Part shown: piece after piece, positions 1-6,938 of the stretch
How the letters are laid out: each line of letters begins with the position of its first letter
How positions within the stretch are numbered: position 1 is the stretch's first letter
NCBI GenBank assembly: GCA_964454645.1
Contig: CAYVTM010000012.1
Span: forward strand, 1 to 37,096
Direction: 5' to 3'
Length of the DNA stretch: 37,096 nt
Source: CAYVTM01 sp964454645
GTDB lineage: Bacteria > Bacteroidota > Bacteroidia > Sphingobacteriales > Sphingobacteriaceae
Translations under genes and position numbers: made by a program
Notes under the pieces: model-generated
What the model was told of the DNA's origin: nothing
The model's database searches: none
What the model saw: only the letters and a program-made list of their open reading frames with translations

Positions 1-66
1 GTGGAGAGATTCGAACTCCCATCAACGGTTTTGGAGACCGCTATTCTACCCTTGAACTACACCCGT
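1..66 (-). tRNA. tRNA-Trp (CCA), 3' end cut by the window edge
   Basis: On the minus strand the acceptor 5' strand ACGGGTG ends at 66 and the D arm follows. The anticodon stem GCGGT/ACCGT encloses loop CTCCAAA with anticodon CCA, and the T arm GGGAG-TTCGAAT-CTCTC follows. The acceptor 3' strand begins with CAC at position 3, so about the last four acceptor bases and the discriminator lie outside the window. It sits directly downstream of tuf. In Bacteroidota this tRNA normally leads into secE-nusG-rplK, which would lie to the left. Confidence 0.95.
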
Positions 67-90
67 AGAATATTGTTACTTCTGTCTAAA

Positions 91-112
91 AAACCCCTAA
101 TTCCCGGGAATT
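91..112 (-). terminator. Perfect palindrome just upstream of tRNA-Trp, possible weak terminator
   Basis: AATTCCCGGGAATT at 99-112 is a perfect 14-bp palindrome. On the minus strand it is followed by AGGGG and then six T. It could act as an attenuator between tuf and tRNA-Trp, or as a processing hairpin. The four-base gap before the T run makes a strong terminator less likely. Confidence 0.35.
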
Positions 113-153
113 TCTTTTTTACTCTTATTTTTCAACCACCCATATTTAGCCAG

Positions 154-192
154 AAAACAGAAGCCATCCCGACGTATCGGGAAGACTTCTGT
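154..192 (-). terminator. Two-storey hairpin downstream of tuf
   Basis: On the minus strand ACAGAAG (192-186) pairs with CTTCTGT (163-157). Inside lies a second stem, TCCCGA/TCGGGA, at 167-172 and 177-182 with a four-base loop. A TTTT run follows the outer stem. It lies about 40 nt after the tuf stop codon and fits a partial terminator or attenuator before tRNA-Trp and the genes beyond. The inner TCCCGA-N4-TCGGGA unit looks like a small palindromic repeat of its own. Confidence 0.5.
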
Positions 193-232
193 GAAAAACA
201 AGCTAAAATACTCTATATTAAATTCTTGAAAA

Positions 233-1420
233 TTATTTCAAGATCTCCGTTACCTGACCAGCACCTACTGTTCTACCACCCTCACGGATAGCGAAACGCA
301 GGCCTTTTTCCATGGCAACCGGATTAATTAATTTCACTGTAATAGTAACGTTATCACCAGGCATAACCATTTCTACACCTTCCGCTAAGGAGATTTCTCC
401 TGTAACGTCTGTTGTACGGAAATAGAATTGTGGACGATATTTGTTAAAGAACGGAGTATGACGGCCACCTTCAGCTTTTGAAAGTACGTAAACTTCGGCT
501 TTAAATTCAGAGTGAGGAGTTACTGAACCCGGTTTGCAAATAACCATACCACGACGGATATCCGTTTTTTCAATACCACGCAACAATAAACCTACGTTAT
601 CTCCTGCTTCTCCTCTATCAAGGATTTTACGGAACATCTCTACCCCTGTTACGGTTGATTTCAAGTTTTCAGCACCCATACCTAAGATATCCACGGCATC
701 ACCTGAATTGATTACACCACGCTCGATACGGCCTGTAGCAACAGTACCACGACCAGTGATCGAGAATACGTCCTCAACGGGCATCAAGAAAGGAAGATCT
801 GTTAAACGTGGAGGAATTGGAATGTTGTTATCAACAGCATCCATTAACTCCATAATTTTATCTACCCATTTCGGATCGCCGTTTAATCCACCTAATGCAG
901 ATCCACGGATTACAGGGATTGTATCGCCCGGGAATTCGTAGAATGATAATAACTCGCGAATTTCCATTTCTACTAAGTCTAATAACTCAGGATCGTCAAC
1001 CATATCCACTTTGTTCATGAAAACAACAAGTGCAGGTACACCTACCTGACGAGCTAAAAGAATATGCTCACGTGTTTGTGGCATCGGACCATCTGTAGAA
1101 GCAACAACCAGAATCGCTCCATCCATTTGTGCAGCACCCGTAACCATGTTCTTTACATAGTCGGCGTGACCCGGACAGTCAACGTGCGCATAATGACGAT
1201 TTGCTGTTGAATACTCAACGTGTGAAGTATTAATAGTAATACCTCTTTCTTTTTCTTCCGGAGCAGAGTCGATTGAATCGAATGAACGTGCTTCAGACAA
1301 ACCTTTGTCAGACAATACTTTTGTGATTGCAGCTGTCAAGGTTGTTTTCCCGTGGTCAACGTGACCAATAGTACCAATATTTAAATGGGGTTTACTACGG
1401 TCAAATTTTTCTTTAGCCAT
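233..1420 (-). CDS. tuf: Translation elongation factor EF-Tu
   Basis: This 395-residue GTPase delivers aminoacyl-tRNA to the ribosomal A site in the cytosol. The P-loop GHVDHGKT is at residues 19-26, the switch I segment ERGITI near 58-63, DCPGH at 81-85 and NKVD at 136-139. The two beta-barrel domains follow and the length is normal for the family. The start at MAKEKFDR is conserved. It has no Shine-Dalgarno sequence, as is usual in this phylum. It lies between four upstream tRNA genes and the downstream tRNA-Trp on one strand and is probably co-transcribed with them from the promoter near 2280-2308. Confidence 0.99.
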   Translation of the reverse strand: MAKEKFDRSKPHLNIGTIGHVDHGKTTLTAAITKVLSDKGLSEARSFDSIDSAPEEKERGITINTSHVEYSTANRHYAHVDCPGHADYVKNMVTGAAQMDGAILVVASTDGPMPQTREHILLARQVGVPALVVFMNKVDMVDDPELLDLVEMEIRELLSFYEFPGDTIPVIRGSALGGLNGDPKWVDKIMELMDAVDNNIPIPPRLTDLPFLMPVEDVFSITGRGTVATGRIERGVINSGDAVDILGMGAENLKSTVTGVEMFRKILDRGEAGDNVGLLLRGIEKTDIRRGMVICKPGSVTPHSEFKAEVYVLSKAEGGRHTPFFNKYRPQFYFRTTDVTGEISLAEGVEMVMPGDNVTITVKLINPVAMEKGLRFAIREGGRTVGAGQVTEILK

Positions 1421-1483
1421 GTTTTTAACTATTTATTGTTTTATAATTATTTTAATAAAAAATTCTTTTCCATAATAGATTTG

Positions 1484-1555
1484 AGCCAATGACGGGATTT
1501 GAACCCGTGACCCCTTCCTTACCAAGGAAGTACTCTACCACTGAGCTACATCGGC
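1484..1555 (-). tRNA. tRNA-Thr (GGT)
   Basis: The acceptor stem GCCGATG/CATTGGC, D stem GCTC/GAGT, anticodon stem CTTCC/GGAAG and T arm ACGGG/CCCGT all form. The anticodon in loop TTGGTAA is GGT. No CCA is encoded. It is the last tRNA before tuf. Confidence 0.97.
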
Positions 1556-1676
1556 TTTTTTTCAAAGCATTTAATAGCTAACATTCGACCCTGTTTCCAA
1601 GAATCAAAAATTAACAATATCAAATCCAATTTAACCCTAATCACCTTCGAGCAACCTAATAGCTCAATTTTTATCG

Positions 1677-1749
1677 AGCGGGAGACGAGGCTCGAACCCG
1701 CGACCTACAGCTTGGAAGGCTGTCGCTCTACCAACTGAGCTACTCCCGC
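1677..1749 (-). tRNA. tRNA-Gly (TCC)
   Basis: The acceptor stem GCGGGAG/CTCCCGC, D stem GCTC/GAGC, anticodon stem ACAGC/GCTGT with loop CTTCCAA and T arm GCGGG/CTCGT all form. The anticodon is TCC. A damaged copy of this gene lies immediately upstream, at 1832-1880. Confidence 0.97.
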
Positions 1750-1831
1750 TTAATATTTTATTTTTTCTGCACTAGGATCCACATGAGCAGAAACTTACAA
1801 TATATCCTCTCTCAATCTTTTTAATTTCTTC

Positions 1832-1880
1832 CCTACAGCTCGGATCCGCCAGGGCGGACTACCAACCGAGCTACTCCCGC
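1832..1880 (-). pseudogene. Decayed tRNA-Gly copy carrying a GC-rich palindrome
   Basis: Reading the minus strand from 1880, the sequence repeats the tRNA-Gly acceptor 5' strand and D arm (GCGGGAGTAGCTC, then GGTTGGTAG) almost exactly. It then departs into TCCGCCCTGGCGGA (complement of 1845-1858) where the anticodon arm should be, and rejoins a GAGCTGTAGG piece like the 3' anticodon strand. The T arm and the acceptor 3' strand are missing, so it cannot make a tRNA. A base change in the D arm lets AGCTCGG (1837-1843) pair with CCGAGCT (1866-1872), giving nested hairpins. Confidence 0.8.
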
Positions 1881-1925
1881 TTAATTTCTTTATCCTTTCG
1901 TTTCTTCCGAAACAACAATACCTGG

Positions 1926-2006
1926 TGGGGAGAGAAGGATTCGAACCTTCGAAACCGAAGTAACGGATTTACAGTCCGTCCCATTTGACCGCTCTGGAAC
2001 CTCCCC
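1926..2006 (-). tRNA. tRNA-Tyr (GTA)
   Basis: The acceptor stem GGGGAGG/TCTCCCC, anticodon stem ACGGA/TCCGT with loop CTGTAAA and T arm GAAGG/CCTTC all form. The anticodon is GTA. A long variable arm (TACTTCGGTTTC) is present, as expected for a class II tRNA-Tyr. Confidence 0.97.
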
Positions 2007-2015
2007 AACGTTATG

Positions 2016-2088
<73 letters not shown>

Positions 2089-2277
2089 ATTTTTATTTAT
2101 AATCCGAAATCCTTAAATTCGGATTATTCTCACATAAATGAATGCTATTTTTATATTTAATCTGAAAATCAGACACCTTTTCAAAGAACAACAGCACCCC
2201 TTTCTTTATAGGCTTATTCTCTAAATATGAAGGAGCTTTCCTCTTTGATATTCAGTATAGCTTTATTTTAGGGACTG

Positions 2278-2308
2278 CAAATGTACGAAATTAATAATAC
2301 CATCAAAA
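2278..2308 (-). promoter_or_regulatory. Promoter of the tRNA-tuf transcription unit
   Basis: On the minus strand the -33 element TTTTG (2304-2308) is followed after 18 bp by the -7 element TACATTTG (2278-2285). This is an excellent match to the Bacteroidota consensus. Transcription should begin near 2271. Confidence 0.8.
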
Positions 2309-2540
2309 TTTATTTTTAATTATTCAGGTACCCTTTTTTCAGTTCTCGGGAACTTATTTCGCCATGCGGAGCGCAAAAATACAGTTTAATAGAATATTTG
2401 AAAATAATTGCCCCGATTAAACTTTAACAAATTGATTTTCAAGTATATTTTTTTTTCATTGAAATCAGGTTTCTCCTTTATTTAAAAACCGTAAGGCCCC
2501 CCCATGCTTAGACCCGCTGATTCTGCTCATATAATAACAC

Positions 2541-2568
2541 AAAAAAAGCCTCCCAAGGGAGGCTTTTT
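2541..2568 (-). terminator. Rho-independent terminator after hpf
   Basis: GCCTCCC (2548-2554) pairs with GGGAGGC (2557-2563). An A run on the left becomes the T run of the minus-strand transcript, and a T run on the right makes the element symmetric. It lies about 20 nt after the hpf stop codon. Confidence 0.9.
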
Positions 2569-2587
2569 CTATACTATATTTTTTCGT

Positions 2588-2929
2588 TCAATCAGCCATT
2601 TCATCCATATAAAGATCTTCTTTATCATAGGAATGGCCACTTATCTTGCCTTTGTGTTTCGTTATCTGTTTTTGAAGCGACTCTACGGCTAAATCGGCAG
2701 CTTCTTCGAAGGACTTACACTGCTCTTTTGCAAATAATACTCCGCCCGGTATCCATACCTTAATCTCTGCTACTTTATTCTTATCATCCGACGATTTCTC
2801 CAACCTCAATATTACTTCTCCGTCGATAATTCGATCGAAGAACTGATCTAATTTATCCACTTTACGTTGGATAAAATCTAATAATTTTTGATCGGCATTA
2901 AAGTGCACTGACTGAATTCTGATCTTCAT
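2588..2929 (-). CDS. hpf: Short ribosome hibernation-promoting factor (RaiA/HPF)
   Basis: At 113 residues this is the short HPF/YfiA form. It binds the decoding groove of the 30S subunit and stabilises inactive ribosomes under stress. The N-terminal IRIQSVHFNADQKLLDFI and the later FEEAADLAVESLQKQ helix match the S30AE family. A strong Shine-Dalgarno sequence AAAGGAG (complement of 2937-2943) lies 7 nt before the ATG, which is unusual for the phylum. The gene is last in the rpsU-xerC-hpf unit, 21 nt after xerC, and a terminator follows. Confidence 0.95.
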   Translation of the reverse strand: MKIRIQSVHFNADQKLLDFIQRKVDKLDQFFDRIIDGEVILRLEKSSDDKNKVAEIKVWIPGGVLFAKEQCKSFEEAADLAVESLQKQITKHKGKISGHSYDKEDLYMDEMAD

Positions 2930-2936
2930 AATTTTT

Positions 2937-2943
2937 CTCCTTT
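2937..2943 (-). promoter_or_regulatory. Strong Shine-Dalgarno sequence of hpf
   Basis: AAAGGAG lies 7 nt upstream of the hpf ATG. Most genes in this window have no such match. Confidence 0.8.
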
Positions 2944-2950
2944 CAAAATT

Positions 2951-3835
2951 TTAGCCCTTAGGATGAGCTTGTTTATAAATATTCTTTAATTTCTCTATCG
3001 GATTATGCGTATATACCTGTGTTGCCGCTAAACTCGAATGCCCTAAAAGCTCTTTTATTGCATTGAGCTCAGCACCGGCATTTAATAAATGTGTAGCAAA
3101 AGTATGGCGTAAAACATGCGGGCTTTTTTTATCGAGCGTAGTTACCTGCTCCAACGCACTTTTCACAATTCTATATACCAACCGGGCATACATCTTATCC
3201 CCGTTCTCTTTAACGAATAATTCTCCGGCAAGTATACTTCCCGGAATTTTTCTTTTTTCTTCAAGATAATTTTGGATCGACAGCACAAGCATTTCATCAA
3301 TAGGAATGATACGTTCCTTGTTTCTTTTCCCCAAGACTTTAATTTGCTGCTTCGTTAAATCCACATCTCTTTCTTTCAGGCCTATAAGTTCGGAAACCCG
3401 TACTCCCGTAGCATAAAACAATTCTAAAATCAATCGGTTTCGAATTCCGGTAAAATCATCACCGAATGCATGTTCGTCGATCAGCTGATCCATGTTTTTC
3501 TGCTCAACAAAAGCCGGTATTTTCTTTGCTGTTTTAGGGGACTGCACTTTCAGCATGGGGTTCGATTGGATGAGCCCTTCGCGCATTAAAAATTTATAAT
3601 AGGTTTTGAGGGTAGTTATTTTGCGATTAACGGTTCGCGGGCTTAAACCGCTATCCATCATTCCGACTATCCAGGAACGGATAAAAAGATGTGAAACTTC
3701 GTTGATTGAGTTTAATTCATATTGGAAACGAATGAATTCGGAGAACTGATCCAAATCATTCGTATAGGCGATAAACGTATGGATTGAGAATCGCTTTTCA
3801 AACCGCAGGTACCGTAAAAATGACTCACTATACAT
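2951..3835 (-). CDS. xerC: Tyrosine recombinase of the XerC/XerD type
   Basis: This is a 294-residue site-specific recombinase expected to resolve chromosome dimers at dif. All active-site residues can be placed: Arg146 (in ATGVR), Lys170 (LGKRNKER), His240 and Arg243 (SPHVLRH), His266 (LGHSS) and nucleophile Tyr275 (QVYTH). The N-terminal SAM-like core-binding domain fills the first 100 or so residues. The reading frame extends 13 codons further upstream, but family members begin at MYSESFLRYL, so I chose 3835. Its fixed place between rpsU and hpf argues for a housekeeping Xer protein and not a mobile-element integrase. XerC and XerD cannot be told apart here with certainty. Confidence 0.9.
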   Translation of the reverse strand: MYSESFLRYLRFEKRFSIHTFIAYTNDLDQFSEFIRFQYELNSINEVSHLFIRSWIVGMMDSGLSPRTVNRKITTLKTYYKFLMREGLIQSNPMLKVQSPKTAKKIPAFVEQKNMDQLIDEHAFGDDFTGIRNRLILELFYATGVRVSELIGLKERDVDLTKQQIKVLGKRNKERIIPIDEMLVLSIQNYLEEKRKIPGSILAGELFVKENGDKMYARLVYRIVKSALEQVTTLDKKSPHVLRHTFATHLLNAGAELNAIKELLGHSSLAATQVYTHNPIEKLKNIYKQAHPKG

Positions 3836-3894
3836 CAAAAAAAATTGTACCTTGATAATGAAATCAAGATACAACTTATTTTTTGAAAAGCAAA

Positions 3895-4086
3895 TTATAA
3901 AGTCTCTGAATTTAAACTTTGCTTGTATATAGCTTTTTTAACCTGTGTTCTTCTGGCAACAGATTTTTTTTCATACGCCTGACGGCTTCTCAGTTCGCGC
4001 AAAACCCCTGTTTTTTCAAATTTCTTCTTAAAACGTTTTAACGCTTTATCAATGGATTCGTTTTCTTTAACGTTGATAATGATCAT
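3895..4086 (-). CDS. rpsU: Small ribosomal subunit protein bS21
   Basis: This is a basic 63-residue 30S protein. The segments VKENESIDKALKRFKKKFEK and LRELRSRQAYEKKSVARR are typical. The open frame runs 13 codons further upstream, but MIIINVKENES is the conserved start, and GAGGT lies 7 nt before it. In Bacteroidota ribosomes bS21, with bS18 and bS6, is known to bury the anti-Shine-Dalgarno tail of 16S rRNA. A Shine-Dalgarno sequence on its own mRNA therefore suggests autoregulation. A clear promoter lies about 40 nt upstream, and xerC and hpf follow on the same strand. Confidence 0.97.
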   Translation of the reverse strand: MIIINVKENESIDKALKRFKKKFEKTGVLRELRSRQAYEKKSVARRTQVKKAIYKQSLNSETL

Positions 4087-4093
4087 AATATAT

Positions 4094-4118
4094 ACCTCGA
4101 TTCTCCACCTAAGGGTGG
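4094..4118 (-). promoter_or_regulatory. rpsU leader: 5' hairpin and Shine-Dalgarno sequence
   Basis: The predicted transcript starts near 4117. It opens with CCACC-CTTA-GGTGG (4118-4105), a GC-rich hairpin, and then presents GAGGT (4094-4098) 7 nt before the ATG. The hairpin's 3' arm GGTGGAG is itself Shine-Dalgarno-like and would be hidden when the hairpin is formed. Confidence 0.6.
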
Positions 4119-4122
4119 GCTG

Positions 4123-4154
4123 CAAAGATAGTTATTTATTTGATATCCCAAAAA
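4123..4154 (-). promoter_or_regulatory. Promoter of the rpsU-xerC-hpf unit
   Basis: TTTTTG (4149-4154) and TATCTTTG (4123-4130) are separated by 18 bp on the minus strand. Spacing and sequence match the Bacteroidota consensus. Confidence 0.85.
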
Positions 4155-4198
4155 CTAATCCTTTTGCTTTAGGGCTTCGGGTCTTAATATAACTGTAT

Positions 4199-5371
4199 TT
4201 ATTTCAGAATTTCTCTGCTTATCACCAGTTTCTGTATCTCGGAAGTCCCCTCGCCGATGGTACATAATTTGGAATCACGGTAAAATTTCTCAACCGGGAA
4301 ATCTTTGGTATATCCGTATCCTCCGAAAATCTGTACAGATTCTACGGAAGTCCGTACCGCTACTTCAGAAGCATAATATTTTGCCATAGCCGATTCTTTC
4401 GTCATCTTTAATCCTTTATTCTTCATATCGGCTGCCTGCAGGACTAACAGTTCGGCAGCATCAATTTGTGTGGCCATATCGGCTAGCTTAAACGATATCG
4501 CCTGGAAATTGGAGATCGGTTGCCCGAATTGATGCCTTTCTTTTGAATAGGCAATAGACGCCTCATAAGCTCCTTTGGCAATTCCGAGGGATAAAGCGGC
4601 GATCGATATTCTTCCCCCGTCCAATACCTGCATAGCTTGCTTAAATCCTTCGCCTGCATTGCCTAATAAATTTTCTTTCGGGACTCTGCAATTATCAAAA
4701 ATCATTTCGGTGGTTTCTGAAGCACGCATACCCAACTTATTTTCTTTCTTACCAGCGGTAAAGCCCGGGGTCCCACGCTCAACCACAATCGCACTGATTC
4801 CTTTCGAATCTCCTTTTTCGCCGGTACGCACCATTACCACGGCCACATCGCCCGATTTACCATGCGTGATCCAGTTTTTTGCTCCGTTAATCACATAATG
4901 GTCTCCATCCAAAACAGCGGTAGTGTTCATGCCTAAAGCATCCGATCCGGTATTCGCTTCGGTTAATCCCCATGCTCCTATCCATTCTCCGGTAGCCAGT
5001 TTTGTCAACCATTTCTTTTTTTGTTCTTCCTTACCGAAATACATAATATGCCCGGTACAAAGCGAATTATGGGCAGCCATCGACAAGCCGACAGAACCAC
5101 AGATTTTAGCGATTTCCTGAATAGCCGCTACATACTCGAAATAGCCCAAACCGGCACCTCCGTATTCTTGCGGAACCAATACTCCCAGCAATCCGAGTGC
5201 TCCCATTTTCTTCATGGTCTCTACAGGAAATATCTGGGCTTCATCCCATTCCATTACGTACGGACGAATATGTTTTTCGGCAAAATCTTTTGCCATAGCA
5301 GAAACCATTTTTACGCTTTCGCTTTGCGACATTTCAAAGCCTGTTATCGAGTCTGTAATACTTACTCCCAT
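4199..5371 (-). CDS. Acyl-CoA dehydrogenase, short/medium-chain type
   Basis: This 390-residue flavoenzyme would oxidise acyl-CoA to trans-2-enoyl-CoA in fatty-acid or branched-chain amino-acid breakdown and pass electrons to an electron-transfer flavoprotein. The alpha-helical N domain, the middle beta domain (WGLTEANTGSDA) and the C-terminal helical domain are all present. The catalytic base is Glu374 in IGEGTSEIQ, the position used by butyryl- and medium-chain enzymes. The gene follows apt by 52 nt and may share its transcript. The exact acyl chain preference cannot be read from the sequence. Confidence 0.93.
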   Translation of the reverse strand: MGVSITDSITGFEMSQSESVKMVSAMAKDFAEKHIRPYVMEWDEAQIFPVETMKKMGALGLLGVLVPQEYGGAGLGYFEYVAAIQEIAKICGSVGLSMAAHNSLCTGHIMYFGKEEQKKKWLTKLATGEWIGAWGLTEANTGSDALGMNTTAVLDGDHYVINGAKNWITHGKSGDVAVVMVRTGEKGDSKGISAIVVERGTPGFTAGKKENKLGMRASETTEMIFDNCRVPKENLLGNAGEGFKQAMQVLDGGRISIAALSLGIAKGAYEASIAYSKERHQFGQPISNFQAISFKLADMATQIDAAELLVLQAADMKNKGLKMTKESAMAKYYASEVAVRTSVESVQIFGGYGYTKDFPVEKFYRDSKLCTIGEGTSEIQKLVISREILK

Positions 5372-5423
5372 ATCTTTATAATCTTATTTATATAAACGTA
5401 ATATCTATTCCTCTGTGAATAAA

Positions 5424-5951
5424 TTAATAACGCGCTAAAGTAATAATATTATTTGAGAACGGACTAATTTTCGACCTGCCATTCAGAAAATCGAGTCCGA
5501 CCAGGAAGCTATACCCGCTTATGCTTGCACCCAATTGCGTCACTAATTTTGAGCTTGCGGCAACCGTTCCGCCCGTTGCCAATAAGTCATCGTGAATCAT
5601 TACACGTTTCTCTTTTTCTATCGCATCTTTATGAATTTCGAGTGTTGCCGAACCGTATTCCAGTTCATACGTTTCTTCATAGGTTTCTGCAGGCAGTTTT
5701 CCTTTTTTCCGGACAGGGACAAAGGGTATGCTTAAACGCGAAGCGATCATCATTCCGAATAAAAAACCCCGGCTCTCTACTCCTACCAACACTTCGGTTC
5801 GGGTAGGTTCTATATGCTCGCAAAACGCATCTACAATTCGCAAACACAAATGAGGGTCTTTCAATATAGGCGTGATGTCTTTAAACAAGATTCCTTCTTT
5901 CGGGAAATCGGGAATGTCCCGGATAATGGACTTTATTTCTGATTCGATCAT
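5424..5951 (-). CDS. apt: Adenine phosphoribosyltransferase
   Basis: This 175-residue enzyme converts adenine and PRPP to AMP in purine salvage. The PRPP-binding loop VMIHDDLLATGGT is at residues 117-129. FPKEGILFKDITPIL near 17-30 and VGVESRGFLFG near 57-66 are the other conserved segments. Its ATGA start overlaps the end of the preceding helix-hairpin-helix gene by 4 bp, so the two are translationally coupled. The start MIESEIK fits the family length. Confidence 0.97.
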   Translation of the reverse strand: MIESEIKSIIRDIPDFPKEGILFKDITPILKDPHLCLRIVDAFCEHIEPTRTEVLVGVESRGFLFGMMIASRLSIPFVPVRKKGKLPAETYEETYELEYGSATLEIHKDAIEKEKRVMIHDDLLATGGTVAASSKLVTQLGASISGYSFLVGLDFLNGRSKISPFSNNIITLARY

Positions 5952-6841
5952 AAGGATACGGTTAAATACTTTTCAATTTTACTGAAAATTTCTTCATTCA
6001 TCACATGAATCTTTTTTAAGTCGGACACCGATTGAAAGGTTCCATGCTGCATACGATAATTTACAATGAATCTTGCCAGTTTATATCCGATGTATGGATG
6101 GGCTTTAAGTACCTCCAAACTCACTGTATTCAAATCGATTCGCATAATCTGAGTTGTATCTATTCGGATTTGTTTTACGATAAGGGCGAACAAAGCTGAA
6201 TCAATTCCATATACTTCTCTAAGCTGCTCCTTGGAATAAAAACCACCCAAGCGATTGCGGTATTTAACAATACGCGCTGCCATTACCGGACCAATTCCTT
6301 TTAAAGCTTCGAGGCTTGCCGAATCTGCAAGATTAGCCTCTACGATTACGGCATCCTTAGAAGCTGCATAAGCAGATGGCTTAGCCAGGTCCGTAAGCTT
6401 CTCATAACTATCCTTTTTTTGAATGCGTATCCAGGGTTTCAGTCGTTCAAAAAGAAATACGTCTATACCATATATTTTTTTCAGGTCGGCAGGTTTGAAA
6501 AAGCGCCCGCCTTTATTGCGATAATTTTCGATTGTGCCGAATTGTTTTTGAGTAAAGCCCAGTTGCATAGCTTCATTTAAAGAAAATGTATTCGGATCGA
6601 AGAGAAAAAGTTTAGCAGCAACTATCGGCGATTCCCCTGTTTTTTTTGTTGTTAAAACCGATGTTTCTTCTTCGGACTGAAGAGCAAGGGAGAACACTGA
6701 AAAATCCACTTCGGGCTTTTTCATCCATAGGGACATCGTCCACTTTCCTATATAAATGCACAACAGGAGCAGAAGGAGCACTAATAAGCCCCTACGCTCT
6801 CTTTTCGAAAATGCAAAATACTCTCTCAAAAACCGATGCAT
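5948..6841 (-). CDS. Membrane-anchored ComEA-like helix-hairpin-helix protein
   Basis: The 297-residue protein has a short basic cytoplasmic tail and one membrane segment at about residues 19-37. Three helix-hairpin-helix units follow, near 82-138, 168-226 and 234-295. The middle one carries ALKGIGPVMAARIVKYR and the last one YIGYKLARFIVNYR. ComEA proteins use this fold to hold incoming DNA outside the inner membrane, so DNA binding on the periplasmic side is the best guess. The architecture with three units is common in Bacteroidota but I know of no assigned role. GGGAGG sits only 2 nt before the ATG, too close to be a good ribosome-binding site. apt overlaps its end. Confidence 0.8.
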   Translation of the reverse strand: MHRFLREYFAFSKRERRGLLVLLLLLLCIYIGKWTMSLWMKKPEVDFSVFSLALQSEEETSVLTTKKTGESPIVAAKLFLFDPNTFSLNEAMQLGFTQKQFGTIENYRNKGGRFFKPADLKKIYGIDVFLFERLKPWIRIQKKDSYEKLTDLAKPSAYAASKDAVIVEANLADSASLEALKGIGPVMAARIVKYRNRLGGFYSKEQLREVYGIDSALFALIVKQIRIDTTQIMRIDLNTVSLEVLKAHPYIGYKLARFIVNYRMQHGTFQSVSDLKKIHVMNEEIFSKIEKYLTVSL

Positions 6842-6901
6842 AGCCTCCCTATTTTATATAGATATTCTTAATATCGTAATAACAAATCGGATAATTAATT
6901 T

Positions 6902-6909
6902 TAGGTTTG
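6902..6909 (+). promoter_or_regulatory. -7 element of the olsF-ppa promoter
   Basis: TAGGTTTG matches TAnnTTTG and lies 30 bp before the GTG start. I see no clean TTG -33 partner, so this may be a weak or regulated promoter. Confidence 0.5.
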
Positions 6910-6938
6910 TGTTTAGATAAAAAAGTCTGATAAATACA

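Larger units (their letters stand above)
2089..2587. other. Gene-free interval between the tRNA-tuf unit and hpf
   Basis: This 499-nt stretch holds the tRNA-tuf promoter (2278-2308) and the hpf terminator (2541-2568). Between them are a short palindrome AGTTC-TCGG-GAACT at 2341-2354 and a second, weaker TATTTTTG -7-like box at 2374-2381 without a good -33. I see no coding potential. A leader of about 180 nt would separate the main promoter from the first tRNA. Confidence 0.7.

Noticed and set aside
1..291. Open frame on the plus strand across tRNA-Trp
   Set aside because: It runs through the tRNA and the hairpins and into the 3' end of tuf and has no protein-like composition.
2341..2381. Second promoter for the tRNA-tuf unit (TATTTTTG) and palindrome AGTTC-TCGG-GAACT
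   Set aside because: The -7 box has no TTG at 17-23 bp and the palindrome is short; the promoter at 2278-2308 explains the unit. Left only as a note in the interval entry.
2504..2692. Plus-strand frame over the hpf terminator
   Set aside because: It is antisense to hpf and translates a terminator hairpin.
2951..3835. Integrase of a tRNA-borne mobile element
   Set aside because: The recombinase lies between rpsU and hpf in a conserved operon with its own promoter, and there is no cargo or attachment-site duplication, so a housekeeping Xer protein is the better reading.
6842..6850. GGGAGG as a Shine-Dalgarno sequence of the helix-hairpin-helix gene
   Set aside because: It lies 2 nt from the ATG, too close for normal pairing, and no better start codon exists downstream.
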